The notes beneath the pieces are model-generated. The model did no database searches. It was not told where the DNA came from and saw nothing but the letters and a program-made list of their open reading frames with translations. Below, one piece after another: positions 1 to 9,670 of a stretch of 64,000 nt of DNA; the first letter of the stretch is position 1, and the number at the start of each line of letters is the position of its first letter. Source of the DNA: Puniceispirillum sp965657105 (lineage in GTDB: Bacteria > Pseudomonadota > Alphaproteobacteria > Puniceispirillales > Puniceispirillaceae); NCBI RefSeq assembly GCF_965657105.1, contig NZ_CBFHNB010000001.1:1-64000 (forward strand). Reading direction: 5' to 3'. The translations under genes were made by a program, and so were the position numbers.

Positions 1-957
1 GCCAGCAACAGCCCAGCTGGCGATATTGCTTTTGCCGCAACCGAAGCGGCTTATGATGACCATGATGCGTTGATAGGCTTTGCCGATTCAGTCGATGTGA
101 TCACCAGTGAATTTGAGAATGTTCCCGCCGCAACGCTTGATATTCTGGCTCTACATAAACAGGTCAGCCCAGGCATTGCCGCCTTGCATACGGCACAGCA
201 CCGGATTCGTGAGAAAACACTGGCGCGCGAGCTTGGCATTGATACGCCAGCTTTCTGGCATATTACAAACGCCGCTGCGCTGCATTCTGCCATGACTGAA
301 TTGAATAAAGACGGCATTATGAAAACATGTACGCTTGGCTATGATGGCAAGGGACAGGTCAGAATTTCACCAACAAGCGATCTTGATGCGGCGTTTGCAT
401 CTTTGGGATCGGATGATGTAATCCTTGAAGAGATGATCCCGTTTACCGCCGAGGCCAGTTTTTTAATCGCGCGTGCGCAAGATGGGCGTTCCTGCGTATT
501 TCCTGCCAGCCTGAATCAGCATAAAGACGGTATCCTTGCCCGTTCAGTTGCCCCGGCGGCGCTTGACGATACGCTTATAAAGGCAGGTACAAAGGCGGTA
601 ACAAAACTAGCTGATGCACTGGACATATTCGGTGTTATGGCTCTTGAATGCTTTATCACCGAAGATAAGCGGGTGCTTTTCAACGAGATTGCGCCGCGCC
701 CGCATAATTCGTTTCACTGGACGATCGAAGGCTGTGCTACCAGCCAGTTCACCCAGCTTGCCCGTATTTTGGCGGGGATGCCTTTTGGTTCTATAAGCAC
801 CTATGGACAATGGCAGATGGACAATCTGCTTGGCGAACATATGGACAATGTTCCCGCGTTACTGGCTAGCGATCATGTGCATGTGCATTTATATGGCAAA
901 AGCGGTGCCAAAAAAGGCCGCAAGATGGGTCATACTAACCGTCAAATTGCGTCATAA
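1..957 (+). CDS. purK: N5-carboxyaminoimidazole ribonucleotide synthase, 5'-truncated
   Basis: ATP-grasp enzyme of de novo purine synthesis that carboxylates AIR to N5-CAIR with ATP and bicarbonate. The frame is open from base 1, so the N-terminus lies outside the window and the TTG at 70 is not a real start. About 318 residues are visible against a family length of about 350-390. Family signatures seen are SEFENVP, the ATP-grasp segment TCTLGYDGKGQ, the acidic EEMIPF element, and the C-terminal NEIAPRPHNSFHWT stretch typical of PurK. purE would be expected upstream, outside the window. It converges on metA with only 8 bp between the stop codons. Confidence 0.95.
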   Translation, partial: ASNSPAGDIAFAATEAAYDDHDALIGFADSVDVITSEFENVPAATLDILALHKQVSPGIAALHTAQHRIREKTLARELGIDTPAFWHITNAAALHSAMTELNKDGIMKTCTLGYDGKGQVRISPTSDLDAAFASLGSDDVILEEMIPFTAEASFLIARAQDGRSCVFPASLNQHKDGILARSVAPAALDDTLIKAGTKAVTKLADALDIFGVMALECFITEDKRVLFNEIAPRPHNSFHWTIEGCATSQFTQLARILAGMPFGSISTYGQWQMDNLLGEHMDNVPALLASDHVHVHLYGKSGAKKGRKMGHTNRQIAS

Positions 958-965
958 TCAAATTG

Positions 966-1886
966 CTAGCGGTCTTTTAACGTCGCGGCAAGGTCGAATG
1001 GCGTTGCCTGATACAGATCATTGATCCAGTTACTCATCAGCAAAAAGGCAAAGGGACGCCAAAAATTAACCGGCGTCTGCGTTATGTCATTATTGGGAAA
1101 ATAATGCTTGGGCAAAGCGGTATCTTTACCCTCGGCAGCATCACGGTGAAATTCATCAGCTAATGTGGCCGCGTCATATTCCAAATGATTCAGCACAAAC
1201 AGATCACCTGTCTGTGCATCACGAGCCATTCCAACACCGCATTCATGTCCTTGGGCAAGAACCTGCAAACCTGCTTTTTCAAGATCGTCCTGACGATTCA
1301 TGGTATAGCGCGAAATCGGCATTGGGAAACGATCTGTAAAGCCATTCATAAGACGGCCTGATAAATCAGTGAGCTGATGCTCAAAAATACCGAACAGCTT
1401 TTCATCCATTTCATATTTCGGCACATCATGAAAATAATGCAGCAAAGCCTGCGCACCCCAGCAAATACCAAGCCGTCTGAAACAATGTGTGCGGGACCAT
1501 TCCATGATGTCAGTCAATTCTTGCCAATAGGTCACATCATTAAAGGCCAAGGTTTCAATCGGCGCCCCTGTGACAATCAACGCGTCAAAATAATCGTCGC
1601 GAACATCATCCAGTTGCCGATAAAAACGACGCATATAACCTGGTTCAGTATTACGTGGGGTATAGCTGGCAGTGGTCATGAGTATCATTTCGACCTGCAA
1701 TGGCGAATTACCAAACAGGCGCGCAAATTGAATTTCAGTGTCTTTTTTCTTCGGCATCAAATTCAACAATAAGAGACGCAACGGGCGAATATCCTGCTGC
1801 ACCGCAAGTTCCTGCGGAATAATATCAACCGCTTCGGCGCGAAGTGTTTCCAATGCGGGCAAATTGTCAGGCACTTTAATAGGCAT
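966..1886 (-). CDS. metA: Homoserine O-acyltransferase, predicted acetyl-CoA type
   Basis: First committed step of methionine synthesis, acylating homoserine in the cytoplasm. The length of 306 aa matches the MetA family. The catalytic Cys142 sits in GICWGAQ, and His234 and Glu236 in NHLEYD correspond to the His/Glu pair of the E. coli enzyme. Residue 111 is Glu (GAPIETL). In this family Glu at that site favours acetyl-CoA, whereas Gly favours succinyl-CoA, so the product is predicted to be O-acetylhomoserine despite the metA name. The start is supported by a GGAG motif 4-5 bases upstream. It is a single gene, with a 6-bp hairpin in the leader just ahead of that site. Confidence 0.95.
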   Translation of the reverse strand: MPIKVPDNLPALETLRAEAVDIIPQELAVQQDIRPLRLLLLNLMPKKKDTEIQFARLFGNSPLQVEMILMTTASYTPRNTEPGYMRRFYRQLDDVRDDYFDALIVTGAPIETLAFNDVTYWQELTDIMEWSRTHCFRRLGICWGAQALLHYFHDVPKYEMDEKLFGIFEHQLTDLSGRLMNGFTDRFPMPISRYTMNRQDDLEKAGLQVLAQGHECGVGMARDAQTGDLFVLNHLEYDAATLADEFHRDAAEGKDTALPKHYFPNNDITQTPVNFWRPFAFLLMSNWINDLYQATPFDLAATLKDR

Positions 1887-1896
1887 ATTTTCTCCT

Positions 1897-1915
1897 ATGC
1901 GTTTTCATCACGCAT
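1897..1915 (-). promoter_or_regulatory. Hairpin in the metA leader
   Basis: A perfect 6-bp inverted repeat (ATGCGT / ACGCAT, 7-base loop) lies directly upstream of the metA Shine-Dalgarno sequence. It could influence translation initiation. I could not match the leader to a known SAM riboswitch class. Confidence 0.4.
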
Positions 1916-2009
1916 GTTCCAACATTTATAGCGTAAACTTCGGCTTTTGCCAGACCAACAAATACCTAGTCCAACATAATGAAAAACGCGACAGAGGAAA
2001 GGTGTATTT

Positions 2010-2699
2010 CTAGCGTGAACGCGCCATTGTCGAGAATAGCCCCATCGCCATACGTTTACCTGCAGACATTGCCGCCTTGGCTGGTGCCGTCATTTTGGGG
2101 ATACGGCCAATTTCACGTAACCGGCGATCAAGAAAAGCCTCAGTCGCTGTCATTGACCCCGAATTATCTGCCAGCCATGCCAGCAATGTCGCGCTATAGA
2201 CGCCAGCTAAAGTCGCCCGTTTGGTATAGAATGAAAAATCAGTGTCACGCTGGCCAGCGGCGCGCCACATTGCATCAACTGTACGATATAATGCTTTTGC
2301 CGAGGCCGGCGCATTAGCCGGAACAGCCAGCACCGCAAGCCCGCGTCGGATTGCCTCTTTATGCAAACTCGCTTGTTCCAGACGCAACAGAATAAGCGTG
2401 CGTATCATCAAATGAATTTTTTCAGGGCGATCCGGCAATGTTGCAAATGTATCAGCCATGGCCACATCCGCGCGTGCCGAATGCATCAGAATGGCATCGA
2501 CGGCACCATTGGGAAATAGCGCATCAACCATATCTACATCACGGCCGCTATCTTCTGCACCAGCCAGCAAGGTGTCACGTCCCCAACCATCAAATGGCAC
2601 ATGCAACAAAGCGGCATCAAGAATCGCTATCGCATCATTGGACAGCGAATCATCCACAGAATCGGTGTCCCTATGCGTTTTGTCCCTGTTTTTCATCAT
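2010..2699 (-). CDS. COQ9 family protein (rpsU-divergent type)
   Basis: COQ9-like protein of about 229 aa. Members bind isoprenoid lipid and assist the ubiquinone biosynthesis hydroxylation complex. Recognised from the C-terminal COQ9 core (WRAAGQRDTDFSFYTKRATL, then a YSATLLAWL helix) and from its position divergent to rpsU, a hallmark of the alphaproteobacterial subgroup named for that arrangement. The frame is open to 2795, but the N-terminal extension looks untranslated. An AAGGA motif at 2712-2716 favours ATG at 2699, or less likely the ATG at 2711 that abuts it. Convergent with nothing close; metA follows on the same strand. Confidence 0.85.
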   Translation of the reverse strand: MMKNRDKTHRDTDSVDDSLSNDAIAILDAALLHVPFDGWGRDTLLAGAEDSGRDVDMVDALFPNGAVDAILMHSARADVAMADTFATLPDRPEKIHLMIRTLILLRLEQASLHKEAIRRGLAVLAVPANAPASAKALYRTVDAMWRAAGQRDTDFSFYTKRATLAGVYSATLLAWLADNSGSMTATEAFLDRRLREIGRIPKMTAPAKAAMSAGKRMAMGLFSTMARSR

Positions 2700-2888
2700 C
2701 ACATTATCCATTCCTTGGCAAAAACACCCACTTTGACCTATATATAGGTACTTAAGGCCAAGTTGCCAGCATCTTTGGCTTGTTACAAAGCACAATCATG
2801 CAAAGGCTTTACAAGCCGAACACCGCTATGATAGAAAACGTCTCCGCTCAAAACGGAAACCAAATATCTTTGAAAGGATGTGAAAGAC

Positions 2889-3092
2889 GTGTTCGTCACC
2901 GTTAGAGACAATAATGTGGATCAAGCCCTGCGTGTTCTGAAAAAGAAAATGCAGCGCGAAGGTGTATTCCGCGAAATGAAAAATCGCCGGTCTTACGAAA
3001 AGCCATCAGAACGCCGCGCGCGCGAAGCCGCTGAGTCGACCCGCCGTGTGCGTAAGCTCATGCGTAAGCGCTTAGAGCGTGAAGGCTATTAG
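2889..3092 (+). CDS. rpsU: 30S ribosomal protein S21
   Basis: Small basic ribosomal protein involved in translation initiation. The sequence from VTVRDNNVDQAL through KKKMQREGVFREMK is characteristic of alphaproteobacterial S21, followed by a lysine/arginine-rich helix. GTG at 2889 is preferred (67 aa): it gives the family's usual N-terminus and lies 10 bases after AAAGGA at 2873-2878. The in-frame GTG at 2880 is only one base from that site. A strong terminator follows at 3162. Confidence 0.95.
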   Translation: MFVTVRDNNVDQALRVLKKKMQREGVFREMKNRRSYEKPSERRAREAAESTRRVRKLMRKRLEREGY

Positions 3093-3161
3093 AATCCATA
3101 CACCTGCTTCTAAGCATTAAACCTTATTGGTTGTGCTTATAACCAGATCCCATCTTTATCG

Positions 3162-3191
3162 AAAGCCGCCTTCTGGGCGGCTTTTGCTTTT
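3162..3191 (+). terminator. Rho-independent terminator after rpsU
   Basis: Perfect stem AAAGCCGCC / GGCGGCTTT with loop TTCTG, followed by a T-rich run. It separates rpsU from the convergent pntB. Confidence 0.9.
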
Positions 3192-3215
3192 GTGGCTTTT
3201 GAAATGACGGTTTGT

Positions 3216-4610
3216 CTAATCCAGAGACTGCACGACTTCTTCGCACATCTTTTTGGCGTCACCAAACAGCATCATCGTATTATCGCGGAAAAAGACTTCA
3301 TTCTGCACCCCCGCATAGCCTGATGCCATTGAGCGCTTGATAAACAGGACGGTCTTGGCAAGTTCAACATCCAGAATGGGCATGCCATAAATAGGTGATG
3401 AAGGATCAGTTTTTGCCGCCGGATTGGTCACATCATTTGCGCCAATCACAAAGGCGACATCAGTCTGTGCAAAATCACGGTTTATTTCTTCAAGTTCCAG
3501 CACATCCTCGTAAGGCACATTGGCTTCAGCCAACAAAACATTCATATGCCCTGGCATACGGCCTGCAACGGGATGAATCGCATAACGTACGGTAACGCCC
3601 CGTGCTTTCAATATATCGCCCATTTCACGCAAAGCATGCTGCGCCTGTGCCACCGCCATGCCATACCCCGGGACAATAACCACGGAATCGGCATTTTCCA
3701 TGATAAAGGCAGCATCTTCGGCTGACCCCTGTTTGACAGTTTTATCACCGTCACTGCCACCTGTTGCCGCCGCGGCATCATCGCCGCCAAACCCACCAAG
3801 AATGACATTGAAAAATGACCGGTTCATGCCTTTACACATGATATAGGACAGAATCGCCCCTGATGCGCCAACAAGTGCACCTGTGATAATCAATAAGGGG
3901 TTACCAAGGGTAAAGCCGATACCACAAGCCGCCCATCCCGAATAGGAATTAAGCATCGACACAACAACCGGCATATCAGCCCCACCAATCGGGATGATAA
4001 TCAACACACCAAGCACCAAAGCGGCTGCAAAAATTGCCCAGAATAACGAATCATCATTGGTTATGACCAGTGCGGCAATCGCGGCAAGCAAACCAAGCCC
4101 AATGACTAGATTCAGCATATGCTGGCCAGCAAAGGTAACTGGCTTGCCACTGACAAGCCCCTGCAATTTACCAAAGGCGATGATAGACCCCGTAAAGGTG
4201 ATCGCACCAATCGCAAGACCCAGACCCATTTCGATCAGCGAGCCCATGCCAATCGCACCACGCGCACCAATGCCATAAGCTTCTGGATTGAAATAGGCGG
4301 CAGTAGCCACAAAACAGGCCGCCAAGCCAACCAATGAATGAAAAGCAGCCACCAACTGCGGCAAAGCCGTCATCTGAATACGCAAGGCCAATAGGGTGCC
4401 AATACCGCCGCCAATGGCAATGGCCAACACGATAAGGCCATAGCTTTCAACTTGAGGTAACGCCAATGTTGTGGCGACTGCGATCAGCATACCAGCCATA
4501 CCGAAACGATTACCGCGTCGTGCGGTTTCAGGTGACGACAAACCGCGCAATGCCAAGATAAACAGAACGCCGCTTACAAGATATAATAGTGAAGACATGG
4601 TCGCACTCAT
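3216..4610 (-). CDS. pntB: NAD(P) transhydrogenase subunit beta
   Basis: Inner-membrane subunit of the proton-translocating transhydrogenase (NADH + NADP+ to NAD+ + NADPH). 464 aa. The N-terminal half has about eight or nine hydrophobic helices. The C-terminal domain III, from about residue 285, binds NADP(H), seen as the IVPGYGMAVAQAQ fingerprint and the late VIGANDVTNPAA segment. It overlaps pntAB by 4 bp (ATGA), which indicates translational coupling in pntAA-pntAB-pntB. Confidence 0.97.
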   Translation of the reverse strand: MSATMSSLLYLVSGVLFILALRGLSSPETARRGNRFGMAGMLIAVATTLALPQVESYGLIVLAIAIGGGIGTLLALRIQMTALPQLVAAFHSLVGLAACFVATAAYFNPEAYGIGARGAIGMGSLIEMGLGLAIGAITFTGSIIAFGKLQGLVSGKPVTFAGQHMLNLVIGLGLLAAIAALVITNDDSLFWAIFAAALVLGVLIIIPIGGADMPVVVSMLNSYSGWAACGIGFTLGNPLLIITGALVGASGAILSYIMCKGMNRSFFNVILGGFGGDDAAAATGGSDGDKTVKQGSAEDAAFIMENADSVVIVPGYGMAVAQAQHALREMGDILKARGVTVRYAIHPVAGRMPGHMNVLLAEANVPYEDVLELEEINRDFAQTDVAFVIGANDVTNPAAKTDPSSPIYGMPILDVELAKTVLFIKRSMASGYAGVQNEVFFRDNTMMLFGDAKKMCEEVVQSLD

Positions 4611-4957
4611 TTGCCAGCACCTTTTTTCTTGCCCTTAAACATCGCTAGCATCCGCTCAGTCACGATAAAGCCACCAAAGATATTGACTGAGGCCAGTACA
4701 ACCGCCAGAAAGCCCATCACTTGGGCAAAATTGGATTCAGCCGGACCAGCGGCAATCAACGCGCCAACAACAATCACCGAAGAAATCGCATTGGTGACAC
4801 CCATCAAAGGTGAATGCAAAGCTGGCGTCACTGACCAGACAACGTAATATCCAATGAAACACGCAAGCACCAAAACAGTTATGCCGAACAATAGCGGATC
4901 AATCCCCGCTTGTGCGGCCATATCAGCGGCTTTTTGACTTGTATCAGCTAGTGACAT
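4607..4957 (-). CDS. pntAB: NAD(P) transhydrogenase subunit alpha part 2
   Basis: Small 116-aa membrane subunit carrying three or four helices, equivalent to the C-terminal membrane part of E. coli PntA. The separate gene is typical of Rhodospirillum-like alphaproteobacteria. Conserved segments are VTPALHSPLMGVTNAISS and FIVTERMLAMF. It ends in a lysine-rich tail (KGKKKGAGK). It lies 29 bp after pntAA and overlaps pntB. Confidence 0.96.
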   Translation of the reverse strand: MSLADTSQKAADMAAQAGIDPLLFGITVLVLACFIGYYVVWSVTPALHSPLMGVTNAISSVIVVGALIAAGPAESNFAQVMGFLAVVLASVNIFGGFIVTERMLAMFKGKKKGAGK

Positions 4958-4986
4958 GAAAAGACTCCTCTCAATTTTGGACAGGG

Positions 4987-6120
4987 CTAGCTCGTGACCG
5001 ATGGATGCACAAGCTTTCCAGCTTCCGCCACCAACGATCCGGCGATAATCTCGTCGTCTTTGTTAATTGTTAACGCGCCAGCTTCCTTATCCCACAGCAA
5101 ACCGACAAAATTCATTAGATTGCGTGCATAGAGGCTGGAGGCATCTTTGGGTAAACGGCCTGGCATATTGCAATGACCAATGATGGTGACATCATTGGCT
5201 TTGACAATCTTGTCCGGCTTGGACAAGGCACAATTACCACCCTGTTCAACCGCCATATCGACAATCACTGACCCTGATTTCATTGAGGCAACCATATCGG
5301 CAGATACCAATTCGGGCGCGGGGCGTCCGGGAATAAGCGCGGTGGTAATTACAATATCCATCGCGCGGATGGTTTCGGCGATCAACGCCTGCTGTTTGGC
5401 CTGATATTCAGCGCTCATCGCTTTGGCATAACCACCATCAGTTTCAGCTTGTTTGAATTCCTCATCCTCAACCGCGACAAATTTACCGCCCAGCGACTCG
5501 ACCTGTTCTTTAGCCGCTGGCCTTACATCGGTAGCGCTGACAATAGCACCAAGTCGTTTAGCTGTAGCTATCGCCTGAAGCCCAGCAACACCAGCACCCA
5601 TAACCAGCACTTTGGTTGGTGGGATTGTGCCCGCGGCTGTCATCATCATCGGAAAAGCACGGCCAAATTCATAAGCCCCTTCAATTACCGCCCGATATCC
5701 CGCTAAATTCGACTGGCTCGACAGAACATCCATTGATTGCGCACGCGAAATACGCGGCACCAACTCTAGCCCGAAAACGGTCGCGCCTGTTTTGGCAATA
5801 GCCGTGTTACGCTTGGCATCCACATAGCCTTCAAAAAGACTCAATATTATAGTATTTTTTTGTATCAGAGCGGTTTCTTCAATTTGCGGCGGTCGCACCT
5901 TGAAAATCAGGTCAGCCTTTGCATAACCATCTTTTGCCTTTTTTATAATCGTGGCACCAGCAGCCTCAAACGCGGCATCGTCATATGATGAAGACGCGCC
6001 AGCCCCACTTTGAACGGTAATGTCCAGCCCTTGGGCAACTAGTTTTGAGATGGTTTCGGGTACGACGGCACAGCGGGTTTCGCCAGAGGCTATTTCAGCA
6101 GGAACAAAAAGAGTCGGCAT
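4987..6120 (-). CDS. pntAA: NAD(P) transhydrogenase subunit alpha part 1
   Basis: Soluble NAD(H)-binding domain I of the transhydrogenase, 377 aa, related to alanine dehydrogenase. The N-terminal AlaDh/PNT domain has RCAVVPETISKL, and the Rossmann domain has VMGAGVAGLQAIATAK followed by an acidic ATDVR turn. The split from pntAB matches the three-gene organisation. First gene of the pnt operon. The leader (6121-6223) is AT-rich and no terminator from the upstream gene is evident. Confidence 0.96.
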   Translation of the reverse strand: MPTLFVPAEIASGETRCAVVPETISKLVAQGLDITVQSGAGASSSYDDAAFEAAGATIIKKAKDGYAKADLIFKVRPPQIEETALIQKNTIILSLFEGYVDAKRNTAIAKTGATVFGLELVPRISRAQSMDVLSSQSNLAGYRAVIEGAYEFGRAFPMMMTAAGTIPPTKVLVMGAGVAGLQAIATAKRLGAIVSATDVRPAAKEQVESLGGKFVAVEDEEFKQAETDGGYAKAMSAEYQAKQQALIAETIRAMDIVITTALIPGRPAPELVSADMVASMKSGSVIVDMAVEQGGNCALSKPDKIVKANDVTIIGHCNMPGRLPKDASSLYARNLMNFVGLLWDKEAGALTINKDDEIIAGSLVAEAGKLVHPSVTS

Positions 6121-6223
6121 ATAAAATCCTCGATAAATTCAAGCGTTTTCGCTCCCCTTTATACGCGCTAATTTATGATAGCCAAAACTTTATATCTAAT
6201 AATTCTAAAAAATAACAGAGCTT

Positions 6224-7597
6224 TTATATGAGACCTTCCGGAATATCGGCAAATTTAGCAGCTTCATTTTGCCGTTGCGCTAGCTTATTGACGTCAAAAT
6301 CATCAATCAAATCATGGAAAAGATTGTGCCAGTTAACTTCCGCACCAAGATGCATGAACACTGACCCAAGCCCTACAGCCGCGCGGTCCATCAGCACAAA
6401 TTCTCGTGGTGGCTTAATACCACCAATACGTTTGAGCTCCTGATGAACCTTACCAGCCAATTCACGACCCGCTTTGCCATTTCGCATTTCCTGGATCGGG
6501 CGCACTTTATTTTCGAGAAGCGGGGCATAGATAAATTCAGCCCACATGTTCAAAACCGAAATAGCCTCGTTATCAAGACCGGTAAAGCCCCAACGTTCAT
6601 AAGCATCAACCGCTTGATCCCGATTCTGATCCCGCAACGCTTTATATAATTCAATCACGCCAGCAACAAATTGTGGACGGAACAGGCGGATCGAACCAAA
6701 ATCCATCAGATTGATCGAATTATCTTGGCGTAGCGAATAATTACCCAAATGGGGATCACCATGAATCACGCCGTAATAATAAAATGGGACATACCAGACG
6801 CGGAACATATTCTTTGCTATTTCATTGCGTGTTTCTTGGCTTGGGTTAGTGTCAAGAAATGGCATGACACGGGTGCCCTCAAGCCAGCTCATTGTCATAA
6901 GACGACCAGTTGACAATTCAGGAACATATTCAGGCAAAGTGACAACAGACTCATCACGCAACATATAGCTGTAAAGGCGAAGATTGGCAGCTTCGCGCCG
7001 GTAATCGAGTTCTTCTTTCAGCCGATCAGATAATTCATCATAGATATCGCGGGTTGAGATCGCCGAATCATAGCGTTCGTAGAGCTGAAAAAGCAGCTTT
7101 AGCTGACGTAAATCAGCTTCGATCGCTGATTGCATATCAGGGTATTGTAGTTTGACGGCTAATTTTTCACCCTCCAGCGACGTTGCCTGATGCACTTGGC
7201 CAAGTGAGGCTGCCGAAACAGCATCGCGCGTAAAACTGGCAAATCTGTCCTGCCAGTCTGCGCCAAGTTCTGAGGCCATGCGCCGCCGCGTAAACAACCA
7301 GCCCATAGCTGGCGCGTCGGCCTGCAAACTGGCAAGTTCATCAGCATATTCAGGCGGCAAAGCATCGGGAATGGTTGATAGAATTTGCGCCACTTTCATG
7401 ATCGGGCCTTTCAACCCACCAAGCGCTTTGCGCAAATCAGCAGCATGTTTACCACGATCAATATCAAATCCGAGATATCGTTCGCCAGCCACACGCGCGG
7501 CCAAACCACCCATCGTTGATGTAACTTGCGCATAACGGCGAAGGCGACCGCCAAACTGTCTTTCGCGGTCAGGAGACCTGTTGTCTTCAGATGCCAT
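6224..7597 (-). CDS. ABC1/UbiB-family atypical kinase (COQ8/ADCK-like)
   Basis: 457-aa protein-kinase-like ATPase of the ABC1/ADCK/UbiB family, whose members support ubiquinone biosynthesis or lipid homeostasis. Seen: the family-specific KxGQ-type motif as PIMKVAQILST (Ala in place of Gly), the alanine-rich loop SAASLGQVH, the VAIK-type lysine in AVKLQYP, HGDPHLGN as catalytic loop, and MDFGS as the metal-binding DFG. No transmembrane C-terminal helices of the E. coli UbiB type are obvious. The ATG overlaps the stop of the upstream peptidase gene by one base (TAATG). The exact substrate is unknown. Confidence 0.85.
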   Translation of the reverse strand: MASEDNRSPDRERQFGGRLRRYAQVTSTMGGLAARVAGERYLGFDIDRGKHAADLRKALGGLKGPIMKVAQILSTIPDALPPEYADELASLQADAPAMGWLFTRRRMASELGADWQDRFASFTRDAVSAASLGQVHQATSLEGEKLAVKLQYPDMQSAIEADLRQLKLLFQLYERYDSAISTRDIYDELSDRLKEELDYRREAANLRLYSYMLRDESVVTLPEYVPELSTGRLMTMSWLEGTRVMPFLDTNPSQETRNEIAKNMFRVWYVPFYYYGVIHGDPHLGNYSLRQDNSINLMDFGSIRLFRPQFVAGVIELYKALRDQNRDQAVDAYERWGFTGLDNEAISVLNMWAEFIYAPLLENKVRPIQEMRNGKAGRELAGKVHQELKRIGGIKPPREFVLMDRAAVGLGSVFMHLGAEVNWHNLFHDLIDDFDVNKLAQRQNEAAKFADIPEGLI

Positions 7598-9375
7598 TAT
7601 GCCAGACTTTCTAATTCATCAATCATGTCACTAATCATATCAAGGCCGGTTGACCAGAAGGCCGGATCACCTGCATCAAGACCAAATTTAGCAAGCGCAA
7701 CATCATAACGCTCGGTACCGCCAGCGCTGAGCAAAGCTTTATATTTGGATACAAAACCTGCCGCATCACCATTGGCAAGGGCGTTCTGATAATTTTGCCA
7801 TAGGGCATTGACCAGACAATCACCAAAAGCATAGGCATAAACATAGAAAGGTGTATGCACAAAATGCGGCACATAGCTCCAGACCGGGCGATAATCGTCA
7901 CCAATCTTGACACCCTGTCCCAAGGCGGCACGTTGAGTCTCCATCCATATATCTGAAATTTCCTCTGGCATCAGTTCAGATGAACGGCGGGCATCATGTA
8001 ACGCTGTTTCAAAATTGTGAAAGGCGATCTGCCGTACCACTGTATTCAGCATATCTTCAACCTTGCCTGCCAATAATACGCGGCGTGTGGCTGGAGTCTC
8101 AGTTGCATCAAGCAACCGGCGAAAAGCCAGCATTTCGGCAAAAACAGATGCTGTTTCTGCCAGCGTAAGAGGCGTATCTGACATTAAATAGCCATTATCA
8201 GCGGCAAGGCACTGATGCACCCCATGACCCATTTCATGCGCAAGCGTCATCACATCACGCGCTTTGCCAGAAAAATTCATCAGAATATAGGGATGAGCCG
8301 ATGGCACTGCCGGATGCGAAAAGGCGCCTGACGATTTGCCAAGGCGCGGTGCCGCATCGATCCAGTTATTATCGAAAAACGGCTTGGCAAGCGTTGCCAT
8401 ATCCTGATCAAAGCTACCAAAGGCATCAAGTACGATGTCACGCGCTTCTTGCCAAGTAAAATCACGATCATCATCACCCATAAGCGGCGCATTACGATCC
8501 CACCAGTCAAGCTGGCTTTGCCCCATCCAGCTTGCTTTCAAGCTATAATAGCGATGCGATAGATCGACATTACGGTCATTAACAGCACGCACCAACGCGT
8601 CAACCACATTATCGTCAACATCATTGGCAAGGTTGCGGGATGCGACTGGCCGCTTAAATCCACGCCAGCGATCTTCAACTTCCTTATCTTTGGCAATGGT
8701 ATTGATGATCAGTGAAAATAGACGCTCATTTTTTTTGAGTGTGGTCGAAAGGGATAAACCGGCTTCCTTACGATGCGCGGCATTTGGGCTGGACACCATA
8801 TCAAGTATCTCGGCTTCGGTGACTTCATCGCCCTGAAACGGAAACCGCATTGCCGTTGCTGTTTCATCAAATAGTCGCACCCACGCCCCGCGACCTGATG
8901 GCCCCTGTTCGGCCAGCATCTTTTCCATATCGGCTGAGAGCTGATAAGGTGCCATTGCGCGTACCCGGCGAATCCACGGTGCCCAATGCGCCAGCTCGGC
9001 TGTTTGCATAATCCAATTCATATGGGCTTCATCGAATGTTGCGATCTCAAGCTCAACAAACAGCAATTGCGCGCCGATTTCTGCGCCAGCTTCACGCATC
9101 GACTGATGATGCTTTGCGATATTGGCATCCGCTGTATTGGCTGCAAATAATAACTGTGCATGACTTTGCACACGACCCAAGCGTTCGATAATCATTTCAT
9201 AGATGGTGATGACCTCGGCAAGTTCACTGCCATTGGCCTTGTCCAGCTTGCCTTGCCAGTTGGTTTGCAATGCGGCGCTATCCTTGCGGCATGCTTTGAT
9301 ATCCGCCGTAATACGATTATCGTCAATATCGGTATAGAGGTCGCTGAGATCCCAAACAGGACTATTATCTAACAT
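7597..9375 (-). CDS. M3-family oligoendopeptidase (PepF-like)
   Basis: Zinc metallopeptidase of about 592 aa that cleaves short peptides in the cytoplasm. The HExxH zinc motif is seen as LAHEMGHGVHQ near residue 380, with the downstream Glu ligand likely in ETASVFAEML. Length and the ending KFGLDAGDPAFW match the PepF/M3B group. ATG at 9375 is chosen over the adjacent GTG at 9378; AGAGA lies just upstream. Transcribed with the ABC1 kinase and divergent from the glycine riboswitch/gcv operon. Confidence 0.92.
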   Translation of the reverse strand: MLDNSPVWDLSDLYTDIDDNRITADIKACRKDSAALQTNWQGKLDKANGSELAEVITIYEMIIERLGRVQSHAQLLFAANTADANIAKHHQSMREAGAEIGAQLLFVELEIATFDEAHMNWIMQTAELAHWAPWIRRVRAMAPYQLSADMEKMLAEQGPSGRGAWVRLFDETATAMRFPFQGDEVTEAEILDMVSSPNAAHRKEAGLSLSTTLKKNERLFSLIINTIAKDKEVEDRWRGFKRPVASRNLANDVDDNVVDALVRAVNDRNVDLSHRYYSLKASWMGQSQLDWWDRNAPLMGDDDRDFTWQEARDIVLDAFGSFDQDMATLAKPFFDNNWIDAAPRLGKSSGAFSHPAVPSAHPYILMNFSGKARDVMTLAHEMGHGVHQCLAADNGYLMSDTPLTLAETASVFAEMLAFRRLLDATETPATRRVLLAGKVEDMLNTVVRQIAFHNFETALHDARRSSELMPEEISDIWMETQRAALGQGVKIGDDYRPVWSYVPHFVHTPFYVYAYAFGDCLVNALWQNYQNALANGDAAGFVSKYKALLSAGGTERYDVALAKFGLDAGDPAFWSTGLDMISDMIDELESLA

Positions 9376-9670
9376 CACATATCTCTTTCGAAGTTAATCA
9401 CCAAAGAACTGCAAAATTATATTTTGAACCGCATTATTTGTCTTTGTTGAAGCTTTGATATGGGCATAAACCACCATCAACACAAGCCATAACATGCTAT
9501 TTATTAAGCTTGGGTTATATTAGGTGCGGTTCATAATTGGCAGGATATATTTTTTGCCTCACATAATCATCAGCACAATGTTAAGTGTTTGATTATAGAC
9601 AGAACTATATGCCTGATTAACAAAGCTTGCCAAACCACAATATCTGCGATAGCTTGATAATGCTTAAAAC
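9376..9670. other. Intergenic region upstream of the glycine riboswitch
   Basis: About 295 bp of AT-rich DNA between the divergent peptidase gene and the riboswitch. It must contain promoters for both directions. I see no ORF or RNA of known family here. Confidence 0.5.

Noticed and set aside
1887..1980. SAM-II or SAM-V riboswitch before metA
   Set aside because: The conserved blocks of these classes were not found; only a short hairpin is evident.
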